Below, piece by piece: positions 1-9,511 of a DNA stretch of 64,000 bases. The notes beneath the pieces were generated by a model. The model was given only the letters and a program-made list of their open reading frames with translations. It was not told the origin of the DNA and ran no database searches. Where the stretch lies: the NCBI GenBank assembly GCA_020912385.1, contig CP087223.1, forward strand, positions 558,001 through 622,000. The letters are read 5' to 3'. The position numbers and the translations under genes were made by a program. Within the stretch, counting starts at the first letter, position 1, and each line of letters starts with the position of its first letter. Source of the stretch: Neofusicoccum parvum. Taxonomy: Eukaryota > Ascomycota > Dothideomycetes > Botryosphaeriales > Botryosphaeriaceae.

Positions 1-2640
1 AGATATTTTCTTTATTTTAACCGAGTCTTTTTAACTCTAGTAGACTAGGCCTTCTTAGCTCTAGTAGCTCTCAGTGGTGGGCTTCCCTATGCTACGTTTC
101 GCGCTTACTAAGTGACGTTTATATGCTTTATCTAGGAACGTAATCTCGTTCGTTCCCTAGTAGATATAGGGCTCGTGTGTTCTAAGCTAGGGTATACCTA
201 GGATGATATTATATTCTAGTATTTTTATAATATCGAGGTTGATTCTTTCTTAGTAATTATTAATAGTGACCGTTAACTAATCTATTTCTATCCTAATCCA
301 TCCGTCGCTATAGTCTATAGCTGATCTATCTATAGTTAAGAGGCGATAGGGCTCGCTCTTAATAGCGTAGTATAGGCCGTGCTTAATAATAAAAGTGTGG
401 CTAATAAGGTTTACGCTTACTCTACTATTAATTATAGCTCTAGCTAGCTTATTATTAATTTATATAGGGACTATAAGTTGTCTCTATAGATCTAGTCTAG
501 TGAGTGATGTGCTATTCACTATGCGTAATACCTAGTTAAGGGATCTATCCTCCGGCCCCTCCTATAGGTCCTAATATTTAGGGAGGCCGTCTAGTTTTTT
601 AACTACTAGGAGTCTTAAGCTGGGTATTCGCCTTCTAGAACCTAGATCTATTTAGTACGTATGCTATCTTAGTGGGAGTGCTATTCGTAGGGCTTATTAT
701 CCCGGATTTCCTATTCGACTATATAATAGTCCTTGATATCGATACCTAGGATCTATATCCCTTTAGCTAGGTTGCCGTTTTTAGTTAGAAGCTTCTATAT
801 AAGGCCTCAGTTACTAGCTTAGCTAAGTATCGTATTAAGGAGTTCTTCTTTCTATAGGGGCTTCTTCTATTCCTTAGTTTCTAGATTTTCCTCTGGTTCT
901 AGGGTGCTATTATATATTTCCCCTATATCGCTGTTGACTAGTTCTTCGTCCCTTAGGAAGTTATTAATAAAGTTATCGATCTCTACTACCTCCTTATTAT
1001 AGGTTACTAGTGTAATCTACCTCTTTCTAGGCTTCTTTAGGTACTATCCGGTAGCGTCCTTATTGCTTTAGTAGGTCTAATAGTTATTATTATAGTATGC
1101 TATCTAGCTTAGTGAGTTATAGTTATCTAGTTAGTATACTATTATCGTAGTTTTTTAGTTTACTACGGAGGGGTTCTTCTCCTTTTAGTTTTACGGGTTT
1201 TATAGGTAGTTATAGCTGTACTTCTAATCTTTACTATAGTAGATATAGAGCTTATTCTTAAAGCGTTACTTCTATTCTTCTATTTATTCTAGGCGTGGGC
1301 CTTGGCTTTTATTATTCCTATTCTTACTCTAGCGTTAGTTCTAGTTGCCTTCTCGGTTAGTATTATTAATTTCTATAGCGTCTCCTTCTTCCTACGTATT
1401 TCGTAGGCGTGCTGGCTGTATTATATTAGTAGGGTAGTACTTAGAGCGTCTTTCCTAGAAGCGGTTATTAAGTCGCCTAGTGAGTTTAATTATATCGTCA
1501 AGTTTCTTAGGGTAGGAGTAGAAGGCTATAGCGTCTTTAATATTTAGCTTAAGTCCCTTATAGAAGTAATCCCTTTATACTTAGTCTAACTATCCTTTAA
1601 GGAAGGCGGCTACTTACTTAAAGTTAGAGGTATAGTCGGCTACTAATTCCTTCTATTAGATTTCTATAATCTTCTAGGTTGCCTGTTAGACTTTATTAAC
1701 GTCGTTAAAGGCCTGTTTTAGGTGGGTTATGAATTTACCGTAGTTGTTAAATATATTCTTAGTAGTCTAGGACTCTACCGTCTTGGATTTATAGAGATGT
1801 TTATTAAGATAGGGTTTAAACTATCATTCTACTATTCCGCGTAGGTAGGTTAAGGTGAAGAGGACCTTGTTTTCTTTATACTTAAATTAGTCGCTATAGA
1901 TCCTAATATACTGTTTAAGTTAGAATACGAAGCCTTATAGCTTCTAATAGTTCCTATTAAAGGTATTAGGGTTTCTAATTTTAATCTTACGTGTTTTTAG
2001 TGTTGCTTATTCTTCTTAGAGCTCCTAGAGTTACTTAAGGCGGCCTTTAAGAGCCTTAATTATAGTAATAAGATGCTCTATTATTAGCTATAGAGCTATT
2101 ATATTATCGTCCTACTTATTAGTTTGTTTTTATAGGGATATACTTCTCTTTCCTAATTAGGTTTAGTTTAGTACGGGTTGATCTACTTAAGGCTATTAAC
2201 CTATCTTATTTTCTTAGCGCTAACCTTCTTAGCGGACCTTCTTAGTAGAACTTAAGTACTAAGACGGTCTGTTCTTCTCTTATAAGGAGGGTGGTTAAAG
2301 TGTAATAGAGTACCTTCTACTACTCGACTTTAAAGTTATCGGGTAGGAGTTAGGTAACCGAAGGGTTTACCTTAAAGATAAGAGTAGGTAAGGATAAGTA
2401 AGAAAAGAAGTAGAATATTTATATAAGAATAAGAATATACGTAATAAGACTTATTACTAGTAATAAATAAGATTACTACTTTAAGTTAACTATAAAGGGT
2501 TAAGTATCTAGCTAAGTGAGTGTACTTATATACTATAGGAAAGCTATAATAATCTAGATGCCTCTTATAGATATAAGAGTTAGATAGCCCTCGTGGATAT
2601 AAGAGTTAGATGGCCCTTATAGATTTAAGGGTTGGATCTA
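1..2640 (-). repeat. RIP-degraded Gypsy remnant
   Basis: This stretch has no usable reading frame, is rich in TA and CTAG, and is poor in CpA/TpG, the usual look of RIP-mutated DNA. Read on the minus strand around 1441-1500 it gives DDIIKLTRRLNNRF-stop-ERR, which resembles the end of a Gypsy Gag domain ahead of its zinc knuckle. The Gag part therefore lies roughly at 1300-2150 and the pol side lies to the left, running off the window edge. The right end near 2640 is approximate. I see no intact gene in it. Confidence 0.6.
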
Positions 2641-2764
2641 TTCTGATCTAATATAGGTCCTTATAGAGCTGTACGTAGTACTATACGTAATATCTTCCTT
2701 AGTATTTATTCTTACGCCTATAGTCTACGCTTCCCGTCTTCCCTTATCTCTATTAGACTAGGGT

Positions 2765-2890
2765 TCGTAATAATCTTCTTAAGGGGTTTAGTTACTATCC
2801 TTCTCTATCCTAGGGTACCCTCTAGCGTGTGCTATATACTACACCTATAGGTAAGGACTGGCCTTACTATAGCTGTATAGATATAGCGCG
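2765..2890 (-). repeat. LINE A relic, piece 1
   Basis: A RIP-mutated fragment of a Tad1-like LINE on the minus strand. It aligns by eye with the LINE C copy around 30040-30150. It is continued by 9138-9231 and then 28632-28721, so it was cut twice by Gypsy family A insertions. The last five bases (2886-2890, gcgcg) are the target duplication of Gypsy A1. The left edge is approximate. Confidence 0.65.
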
Positions 2891-3239
2891 TGTGACGATT
2901 CAGACCGTCAACTTCTCTTTCTCTAGGTAAGAAGGGAGTGCCGGCGCCGAGACCTTCGGCAGGTCGATGGAAACGGGCAGAAGGACCTGTAGAAAACTAA
3001 GCCTAATCGGGCTAAGGCACTTTTCTAAGACAAAGATGTCTAAGACACGGGGTTTGCTAAGAGCAAACGCTTAGCAAAAACGCACTAGAGAGGGAAGCCT
3101 AAGACCGGCTATTTAACTGTCTGGATATATAAGTCCTCCTCTTCTCTTCTTTATTCTTTTTTCCTTTCTCTTTCTTTTCTCTAGCTTAGAAACTTTAGTC
3201 AATTTCGAGAATCTGACTTGTTCTTCTTGAGTCGTGACA
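2891..3239 (+). repeat. Gypsy A1 5' LTR
   Basis: The LTR starts TGTGACGATT and ends GAGTCGTGACA. A TATA element (gatatataag) lies near 3124-3133, followed by a pyrimidine-rich tract and then AGCTTAGAAA at 3183-3192. That last segment is the likely start of the R region and is complementary to the primer-binding candidate just outside the LTR. Confidence 0.93.
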
Positions 3240-3241
3240 CT

Positions 3242-3251
3242 TTTCTAAGCT
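3242..3251 (+). other. Gypsy A1 candidate self-priming PBS
   Basis: TTTCTAAGCT starts two bases after the 5' LTR and is the exact reverse complement of AGCTTAGAAA at 3183-3192, about 50 nt downstream of the LTR TATA box. It does not start with TGG as a tRNA-primed site would. In Tf1-type elements the mRNA 5' end folds back on the PBS to prime minus-strand DNA; this arrangement fits that mechanism. The transcription start itself is inferred. Confidence 0.6.
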
Positions 3252-3520
3252 CTCCCCAATCACTTCGGCTTACTCTTACTCAACCATCAGCTGGCTTGCC
3301 CTGATTTCCGAGAAGACGAAGTCACCCCACCACTCACCTACCTACCCACCAAGTCAGATGACCCGCTCTCTGATCATCAGGTAAGTATCTACACTGACCA
3401 GCCGGCTTGCCCTGGTCACTTCTCATCACTTCTCACCACTTCTCACCACTTCTCATCAACCCCCCCCTTCGTTCAACTTCCAGCAGGCTTGCCCTGGTAA
3501 CGAGCGTTGGGCCATCCACC

Positions 3521-4927
3521 ATGTCGACTCCTGGATCGAGCGCACGCGGCGCTAGACGTACCAAGGAACTAAAAGGAAAAGAAAAGGAGCAAGACGCTCC
3601 TGAGGCAATTGAACAGCCACCCCCAGTAACCTCAGATGATGTGCTCTTCCAGTACACACCCCACAACCACCCGGGTGGAGGAGACATTCAAGACTTCACA
3701 ATGAACCCCTTCCAGCATGGAAAGATCTCCCTGTTCAATGTGCTGAAAAATGAGGAAGAAATGGAGATCCTCTTCCAGGATCTAGGAAAAACAAAGTACC
3801 TAATAGGAGATCTTCTCCAGTATATTCAGCAAGAGCAAGGAAAGAAGACAGAGGCCGCTGTTGAGTTCAACGAGCTTCTTAGTAACTTTAAGAACCTTGA
3901 AGAAAGAAGCACGCAGATCTACCAGGAGAATAAGGAGCTCACTACAGAGCAAGGTATCCTCAAGGCTGAACTAGAGCGCGCTAGACGACAGGACAAGAGC
4001 CTCAGGGAGCCGAACGTCACTTTCAGCTACCGGCCCACCACAGGACGTCAATCCCCTGGAAACCAGTCCGAGCTGAGCTCCGTTCCTGACAGTCAGCCAA
4101 CTATGGAAACCCTAGTCCGCTCCCTAATATCTCAGCATCAGGGAGGACGTTCCGCGAAGCTATCTGATCCTCCACAGTTTACTGGAGAACCCGAGAAGGA
4201 GCCTTCCTTTAGGCACTGGAAGGCCGAGATGTACAACAAGCTGGAAGTTAACGCGGACCACTACAAGACTGAAAGGGCCAAGATATCCTACATCTTCTCA
4301 CGCACCACTGGGACGGCCTCAGACACCATCAGGCCGAACGTTCATGAGGGACCCGCTGCCTTCCAGACGGCCGAAGAAGCCTTTGTTCTTCTTACCTCCG
4401 TATTTGACGACCCCCACTTCCTCCAGAACAAGCGCCAGGAATTCCGCCGCTTCTACCAGAACACGACGCCTTTCAACTCCTTCTACGCTAAGTTCATTGC
4501 CCTCGCCACGGAATCCGAGCTTCCAAGGGACCAGTGGTTTGAGGAGATGTGGACCCGCCTTTCAGGAGGACTTCGCCATGGACTGGCGCCCGTTAAGGAC
4601 TCCCTGAACTTCAGCTTCCAGGATCTAACGGCTCGTGCCCGTACGCTGGACAGGGAACTCCAGAACGATGTTAAGGCGGCAGAGAAGAAGAAGGAGCGCG
4701 CTAATAAGCTCCTAAAGAATACCAAGCCAACGGTGGAGCATACCACCTCTGGGCAGGAACAGAAGAAGTCACTGACGGCTGAGGAGCGGGATTCTCACCG
4801 CAAGGAAGGCCGCTGCTTCCACTGTCATCAGAAGGGACATATGGCTAACGTCTGCCCTGCCAAGGCGGTTACTATCGCCAATGCTGAGCCGGACTCTGGA
4901 TCAGCTGAAGACTCGGGAAAAGAGTAA
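3521..4927 (+). CDS. gag: Gypsy A1 Gag
   Basis: Gag capsid/nucleocapsid protein of 468 aa that packages element RNA into cytoplasmic virus-like particles. I chose ATG 3521 because it has a CCACC context and is the counterpart of the ATG at 22996 in copy A2; the frame is open upstream to 3407 but only from a TTG. The N-terminal part is charged and predicted coiled-coil. The middle (about residues 200-400) is the retrotransposon gag region. A CCHC zinc knuckle, CFHCHQKGHMANVC, lies near the C terminus. The frame ends in TAA at 4925-4927, one codon after a canonical -1 slippery heptamer, so a minority of products should continue into Pol. Confidence 0.9.
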   Translation: MSTPGSSARGARRTKELKGKEKEQDAPEAIEQPPPVTSDDVLFQYTPHNHPGGGDIQDFTMNPFQHGKISLFNVLKNEEEMEILFQDLGKTKYLIGDLLQYIQQEQGKKTEAAVEFNELLSNFKNLEERSTQIYQENKELTTEQGILKAELERARRQDKSLREPNVTFSYRPTTGRQSPGNQSELSSVPDSQPTMETLVRSLISQHQGGRSAKLSDPPQFTGEPEKEPSFRHWKAEMYNKLEVNADHYKTERAKISYIFSRTTGTASDTIRPNVHEGPAAFQTAEEAFVLLTSVFDDPHFLQNKRQEFRRFYQNTTPFNSFYAKFIALATESELPRDQWFEEMWTRLSGGLRHGLAPVKDSLNFSFQDLTARARTLDRELQNDVKAAEKKKERANKLLKNTKPTVEHTTSGQEQKKSLTAEERDSHRKEGRCFHCHQKGHMANVCPAKAVTIANAEPDSGSAEDSGKE

Positions 4928-4953
4928 CTCCTGGCAAAGACGCGCCTAGGAGT
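4915..4953 (+). promoter_or_regulatory. Gypsy A1 -1 frameshift site
   Basis: In the gag frame the bases read tcG GGA AAA gag taa. The heptamer GGGAAAA (4915-4921) fits X XXY YYZ. A 5-nt spacer is followed by an 8-bp stem, ACTCCTGG (4927-4934) with CTAGGAGT (4946-4953), containing one G-T pair. Shifting back one base enters the pol frame, which is open across the gag stop. The same heptamer and both stem arms persist in the damaged copy A2 (24396-24434). Confidence 0.8.
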
Positions 4954-7900
4954 AAGGAACAGGCTTTGTTCACGGAAGTACAGGTGACTTCCCTTTGGCA
5001 CCCCAACCCAGAACCCATTATTGCACACTGTACATTATCTGGTCAAGGAAAGAAAATACAGGTTGATGCAATGGTTGATACTGGAGCACTTGTATACGCC
5101 ACCGTGAGCAGGAGCCTCGCGCACCAGATAATAGAAGAGCTTGGAATTATACCTATTCCCCTCTCCAAGCCGATCCCTTACACCGTTGCGGACGGGCGAA
5201 GCGGAAAGCCCATCACCCATAAGATCTGCCCACACCTCCAGGTCAAGAATCACTGGGAAGCCACCTCTCCCTTGCTCATCATGGACCTTGGGAACCACGA
5301 CATGCTGCTAGGAAAGGGCTGGTTGCAGGCCCATGGCGCGTTGCCAGACGCAAACAGCAACTCAGTCGCGTTCAAGCCGAACTTCTGCACGCACCCCGGT
5401 AGGCCCGCCGCGGCGGAGCCAAGAAAGCTTAATCCAACGACGCCTCCCAAGGTAGAACCATGGCGACCCCAGGGAATCATTACTAGAAACTCCTTCCAAG
5501 CGGACATGAAGGAATCCCTAAAGGAAATGAGAAAGGAACTAGCTAGGAACGAGGAGGAAGGACCTCCTCCGCCTAGGAAGAAAGTACCAAGGCGGGATAT
5601 GCAGCTTGTGACTGCAGAAGGATTCCTGCGTTCACTGAAGCAAGAGGGCACTGAAGTGTACCACCTCCGCCTCTGGGAGCTACTCGAAGAGGAGGAGCAG
5701 GCTAGGATCAACGCCTTTCAACAGCAGCTGCCTGAAGAGCTAAAGGAACTCACCCCTCAGTTACCTGAATGGCTGCAGGACCTGGCAGAGAACTTCTCCA
5801 AGCAGAGATCAGACGAGCTCCCCCCATCAAGGCCTTGTGACCATAAGATTGAGCTCAACCAGGACCCGGAGCTACGCACGCCGCCTCTATACCGCATGTC
5901 CGCTGACGAGCTCGCGGCTGCAAAGGACTACATTGAGGAGAACCTAGGAAAGGGGTTTATTGAAGCGAGCAGGGCACCGTTCGGTTCACCCATCCTCATG
6001 GCAAGAAAGGCTAATGGGGGATTCCGTTTCTGTGTGGACTACCGACGCCTCAACGCCGCCACAAAGAAAAACAAATACCCGCTCCCACTGATTGACGAGA
6101 CGCTAGCCCGGCTTACTGGGGCGCGTTACTTCTCCAAGATTGATGTCAGACAGGCATTCCATAGGATCCGGATGCATGAAGACTCCAAGGACCTTACAAC
6201 CTTCCGGACGCGCTACGGATCATACCGCTACAACGTCCTACCCTTTGGATTGTGCAATGGACCTGCCACCTTCCAGCAGTACATGAACGAGGTTATGATG
6301 GCCGGATTGGACGACTTCTGCTCAGTGTTCATGGACGACATTCTGGTCTACAGTAAGACGAGAAAAGAGCATAGAGAACAGGTACGACTGGTCCTCAAGA
6401 AACTCAGAGAAGCAGGCCTTCAAGCGGACATTAAGAAATGCGAATTTGAGGTTACCGAGACTCGCTTCCTTGGCCTCATCGTTGGGCGAGACGGAATCCG
6501 GATGGACCCCCAGAAGGTTGCAGCCATCCTGGAATGGAAAGCCCCAATCTCTCTCCGAGGAGTACGCTCATTCCTAGGCCTCTGCAACTACTACCGCCGG
6601 TTTATCAAGAACTACTCGAGGATTGCAAAACCACTCACCGACCTGACCAAGAACAAGGTGGCGTGGGCCTGGACACCGAAGTGTGAGGCCGCCTTCCAAG
6701 CACTAAAGGACGCCGTCCGCTCAGACCCAGTACTTCGACATTTCGACCCGGCGAAGCCCATCTTCCTCGAAGTAGACTCTTCTGACTACGTTAGTGGGGG
6801 AGTTCTCTCACAGAAGGATGAGGAGGGAAAGCTTCATCCAGTTGCCTACTTCTCCAAGAAGCTCTCTGATACGGAATGCAATTATACCATTTACGATAAG
6901 GAACTCTTTGCTATCGTCCGCGCCTTTCAAGAGTGGAGCCCCGAGTGCCGGAGCGCCCAGGAGCCGATCCAGGTGTTCACTGATCACGAGACCCTAAGAA
7001 CGTTCATGACCAATAAGCAACTCTCGCGCCGCCAGATCCGATGGGCGGAGGAACTCGCGGAGTACGACTTTAAGATTGTCCCTATCGCGGGAAAGAAGAA
7101 CGAGAGGGCCGATGCTCTCTCCCGTCGGGAACAGGACCTACCGGCTAACGAATCCGACTCTCGCCTTACCTCTATGAACCGTACAGCTCTCCCCCCAGGA
7201 AGCTTTACCCTCGCTCCCCTCGAGCCACTCGAAGACCCAGACCTCCCCACGGAGCTACGGACCGCCAACCGGGCGGATGACGCCTTAACAGCTATCCGTC
7301 AGGACGTTAGCAAGCACCCTGAATACTCAGTCCGCGACGGCCTACTTATCTTCCAAGAGAACCGCCTCGTAGTGCCCCAGAACGACCGCATTAGGCTGAG
7401 GCTTATCCAGGCTGCTCATCGACCCCCAGCAACGGGACATCCAGGCATCCAGCGCACCTGGGAGCTCTTAAAAGAGAGGTACTACTGGAATGGTATGAAA
7501 AAGGCAGTGAAGCGGTACGTACAGAACTGCCACTCCTGTAAGAGGGCCAAATACAAAACGGAATCCTATAACGGCCTGCTTAAGCCGCTCCCCATCGGGG
7601 ACCAGCCCTGGAAGCACCTATCCTGTGACTTTGTCACCAAGTTGCCAAACTGCAGAGGATTCACCGCCGTCCTAGTAGTGGTGGACCGGTTCTCAAAAAT
7701 GCGGCACTTTATTCCCTGTCACGATACCACCACCGCGAGTCAAATGGCGCAGATCTTCAGAGACAATATCTGGAAGTATCATGGCCTACCGGACACTATC
7801 ATCTCAGATCGAGGACCTCAGTTCATTAGCGAATTCTGGCAGGGACTCTGTAAGCTCCTACAGATTGATCACCGCCTCTCAACAGCCTACCACCCGGAGA

Positions 7901-8745
7901 CAGACGGACAGACGGAAAACGCCAACAAGGAAATGGAAATCTACCTCCGTCATTACGTCAGCTACTACCAAGACGATTGGGTAGACTGGCTTGCCTCCGC
8001 AGAATACGCCGCTAATGGAAACATCTCCGCCTCGTCTACAGTGAGCCCCTTCTTCGTGGTCTATGGATACGAACCCCGTCTATCCTTCGACTGGACACCT
8101 ACGCCTCCGGCCCCTACCGCCGCGGCCACCTGGAGCAGAGAAAGAGCCAACGAGATGGCAGATAAGATGCAGAAGGTCTGGGAATTCACAAAATTCCACC
8201 TGCAGCAATCCCAGGAGAAGCAAGTAGAGTTCGCCAACCGTCACAGGAAGGATGTGTCCTACGAGGTGGGAGACAAGGTGTTTATCTCTACCAAGGACAT
8301 GGATTTGGACCGACCCTCACGGAAGCTAGGATGGACGCGGATTGGACCATATCCCATTATCGAGAAGGTGGGAACCGCTTATCGTCTCCAGCTACCCCCA
8401 GGCACCAATCGCGCCAACGTTTTCCATCCAAACAAGCTTACAAGGGACGATGGCAACCCTCTCCCCGGCCAAATACCAGAGCCACAGCCTGCGGTGCAGG
8501 TGGACAACAAGGAGGAGTACGTAGTGGAGTCCATTCTTGACTCACGCTTTACTGGTAAAGGAAAGAAACTCCAGTATAGAGTCCAGTGGGCGGACTGGCC
8601 ACCTGACCTCCAATGGTATCCCGCAGCCAACTTCAACCACGCGGTAGGAAAACTCAAGGAATTCCACGACTCCTACCCGGCGAAACCAGGACCACCGAAG
8701 GAACTTCAACGGTGGATCCAGGAAAACAACGAGGCTGTCGAGTGA
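4921..8745 (+). CDS. pol: Gypsy A1 Pol (protease-RT-RNase H-integrase-chromodomain)
   Basis: Polyprotein of about 1274 residues made by -1 frameshifting from gag; the frame has no ATG near its start. In order it shows an aspartic protease (VDTGAL, about 5076), reverse transcriptase with FMDD at about 6328, RNase H (EVDSSDY, about 6770), an integrase HHCC zinc region (about 7415-7545), and a DDE core with CDFVTKL, SDRGPQF and [12 protein letters not shown]-terminal chromodomain (about 8515-8670, EYVVESILDSR then YRVQWADW) follows. The chromodomain normally directs integration to marked chromatin. No nonsense codons are present. The stop is 38 bp before the 3' LTR. Confidence 0.95.
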   Translation, partial: RVTPGKDAPRSKEQALFTEVQVTSLWHPNPEPIIAHCTLSGQGKKIQVDAMVDTGALVYATVSRSLAHQIIEELGIIPIPLSKPIPYTVADGRSGKPITHKICPHLQVKNHWEATSPLLIMDLGNHDMLLGKGWLQAHGALPDANSNSVAFKPNFCTHPGRPAAAEPRKLNPTTPPKVEPWRPQGIITRNSFQADMKESLKEMRKELARNEEEGPPPPRKKVPRRDMQLVTAEGFLRSLKQEGTEVYHLRLWELLEEEEQARINAFQQQLPEELKELTPQLPEWLQDLAENFSKQRSDELPPSRPCDHKIELNQDPELRTPPLYRMSADELAAAKDYIEENLGKGFIEASRAPFGSPILMARKANGGFRFCVDYRRLNAATKKNKYPLPLIDETLARLTGARYFSKIDVRQAFHRIRMHEDSKDLTTFRTRYGSYRYNVLPFGLCNGPATFQQYMNEVMMAGLDDFCSVFMDDILVYSKTRKEHREQVRLVLKKLREAGLQADIKKCEFEVTETRFLGLIVGRDGIRMDPQKVAAILEWKAPISLRGVRSFLGLCNYYRRFIKNYSRIAKPLTDLTKNKVAWAWTPKCEAAFQALKDAVRSDPVLRHFDPAKPIFLEVDSSDYVSGGVLSQKDEEGKLHPVAYFSKKLSDTECNYTIYDKELFAIVRAFQEWSPECRSAQEPIQVFTDHETLRTFMTNKQLSRRQIRWAEELAEYDFKIVPIAGKKNERADALSRREQDLPANESDSRLTSMNRTALPPGSFTLAPLEPLEDPDLPTELRTANRADDALTAIRQDVSKHPEYSVRDGLLIFQENRLVVPQNDRIRLRLIQAAHRPPATGHPGIQRTWELLKERYYWNGMKKAVKRYVQNCHSCKRAKYKTESYNGLLKPLPIGDQPWKHLSCDFVTKLPNCRGFTAVLVVVDRFSKMRHFIPCHDTTTASQMAQIFRDNIWKYHGLPDTIISDRGPQFISEFWQGLCKLLQIDHRLSTAYHPETDGQTENANKEMEIYLRHYVSYYQDDWVDWLASAEYAANGNISASSTVSPFFVVYGYEPRLSFDWTPTPPAPTAAATWSRERANEMADKMQKVWEFTKFHLQQSQEKQVEFANRHRKDVSYEVGDKVFISTKDMDLDRPSRKLGWTRIGPYPIIEKVGTAYRLQLPPGTNRANVFHPNKLTRDDGNPLPGQIPEPQPAVQVDNKEEYVVESILDSRFTGKGKKLQYRVQWADWPPDLQWYPAANFNHAVGKLKEFHDSYPAKPGPPKELQRWIQENNEAVE

Positions 8746-8766
8746 GGACATCGCCAGAAGCTCTCG

Positions 8767-8783
8767 CTTAAGAGGGGAGGTAA
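8767..8783 (+). other. Gypsy A1 polypurine tract
   Basis: A purine run (ttaagaggggaggtaa) directly before the 3' LTR, the expected plus-strand primer for reverse transcription. Confidence 0.7.
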
Positions 8784-9132
8784 TGTGACGATTCAGACCG
8801 TCAACTTCTCTTTCTCTAGGTAAGAAGGGAGTGCCGGCGCCGAGACCTTCGGCAGGTCGATGGAAACGGGCAGAAGGACCTGTAGAAAACTAAGCCTAAT
8901 CGGGCTAAGGCACTTTTCTAAGACAAAGATGTCTAAGACACGGGGTTTGCTAAGAGCAAACGCTTAGCAAAAACGCACTAGAGAGGGAAGCCTAAGACCG
9001 GCTATTTAACTGTCTGGATATATAAGTCCTCCTCTTCTCTTCTTTATTCTTTTTTCCTTTCTCTTTCTTTTCTCTAGCTTAGAAACTTTAGTCAATTTCG
9101 AGAATCTGACTTGTTCTTCTTGAGTCGTGACA
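8784..9132 (+). repeat. Gypsy A1 3' LTR
   Basis: 349 bp, identical by eye to 2891-3239. It is followed at 9133-9137 by gcgcg, the second copy of the target duplication. Confidence 0.93.
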
Positions 9133-9137
9133 GCGCG

Positions 9138-9231
9138 CCTTAGTAAAGGAAGCGCCCTAGGTTAATATAGTAAGCCTAGTAAGAGATATATACTATCTAG
9201 TAGCTTTAGTATTAGTTTTCTTAATATATAG
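9138..9231 (-). repeat. LINE A relic, piece 2
   Basis: RIPped continuation of the LINE A fragment between Gypsy A1 and A2, matching LINE C near 30150-30240. Its last five bases, tatag (9227-9231), are the target duplication of Gypsy A2, repeated at 28627-28631. Confidence 0.7.
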
Positions 9232-9481
9232 TGTGATGATTCAGACCGTCAACATCTCACTCTCTAGGTAAGAAAGCAGTGTTAGCGCCAAGCCCTTCTA
9301 CAGGTCGACGGGATTAAGCAGGTCGACCTGTAGAAGACTAAGCCTAATTAGGCTAAAGCACTTATCTGAGACAAGATGTCTAAGACACGGGGTTTGCTGA
9401 GAGCAAACACTTAGCGGGAACGTACGGGAAAGGGAAGCCTAAGACCAGCTATTCAACTTCTAACTAGTATCTAGGCTGGAT
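9232..9481 (+). repeat. Gypsy A2 5' LTR, left part
   Basis: Starts TGTGATGATT (one transition from the A1 start). It ends in the LINE B target duplication tatctaggctggat (9468-9481). It contains 15-bp inverted arms at 9295-9309 and 9322-9336. Confidence 0.88.
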
Positions 9482-9511
9482 CCTCATCTCTTATCGGACT
9501 GGGGTGAAAAC

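Larger units (their letters stand above)
2891..9132 (+). mobile_element. Gypsy A1, intact chromodomain LTR retrotransposon
   Basis: A complete Ty3/Gypsy element of 6242 bp with two 349-bp LTRs that I read as identical. It has a 5-bp target duplication gcgcg (2886-2890 and 9133-9137), open gag and pol frames, a candidate self-priming site and a polypurine tract. The order protease, RT, RNase H, integrase, chromodomain places it among chromoviruses. The absence of RIP-type stops and of LTR differences means a recent insertion, probably capable of moving. It lies within the old LINE A relic, 99 bp from the related damaged copy A2. Confidence 0.93.

Noticed and set aside
3407..3520. Upstream extension of Gypsy A1 gag
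   Set aside because: It starts at TTG, covers the repetitive leader, and the ATG at 3521 has a better context and a counterpart in copy A2.
5250..5711. 153-codon minus-strand frame opposite Gypsy A1 pol
   Set aside because: Unlike the Gypsy B antisense gene it has no cysteine pattern, coiled coil or intron linking it to another frame; a shadow of pol.
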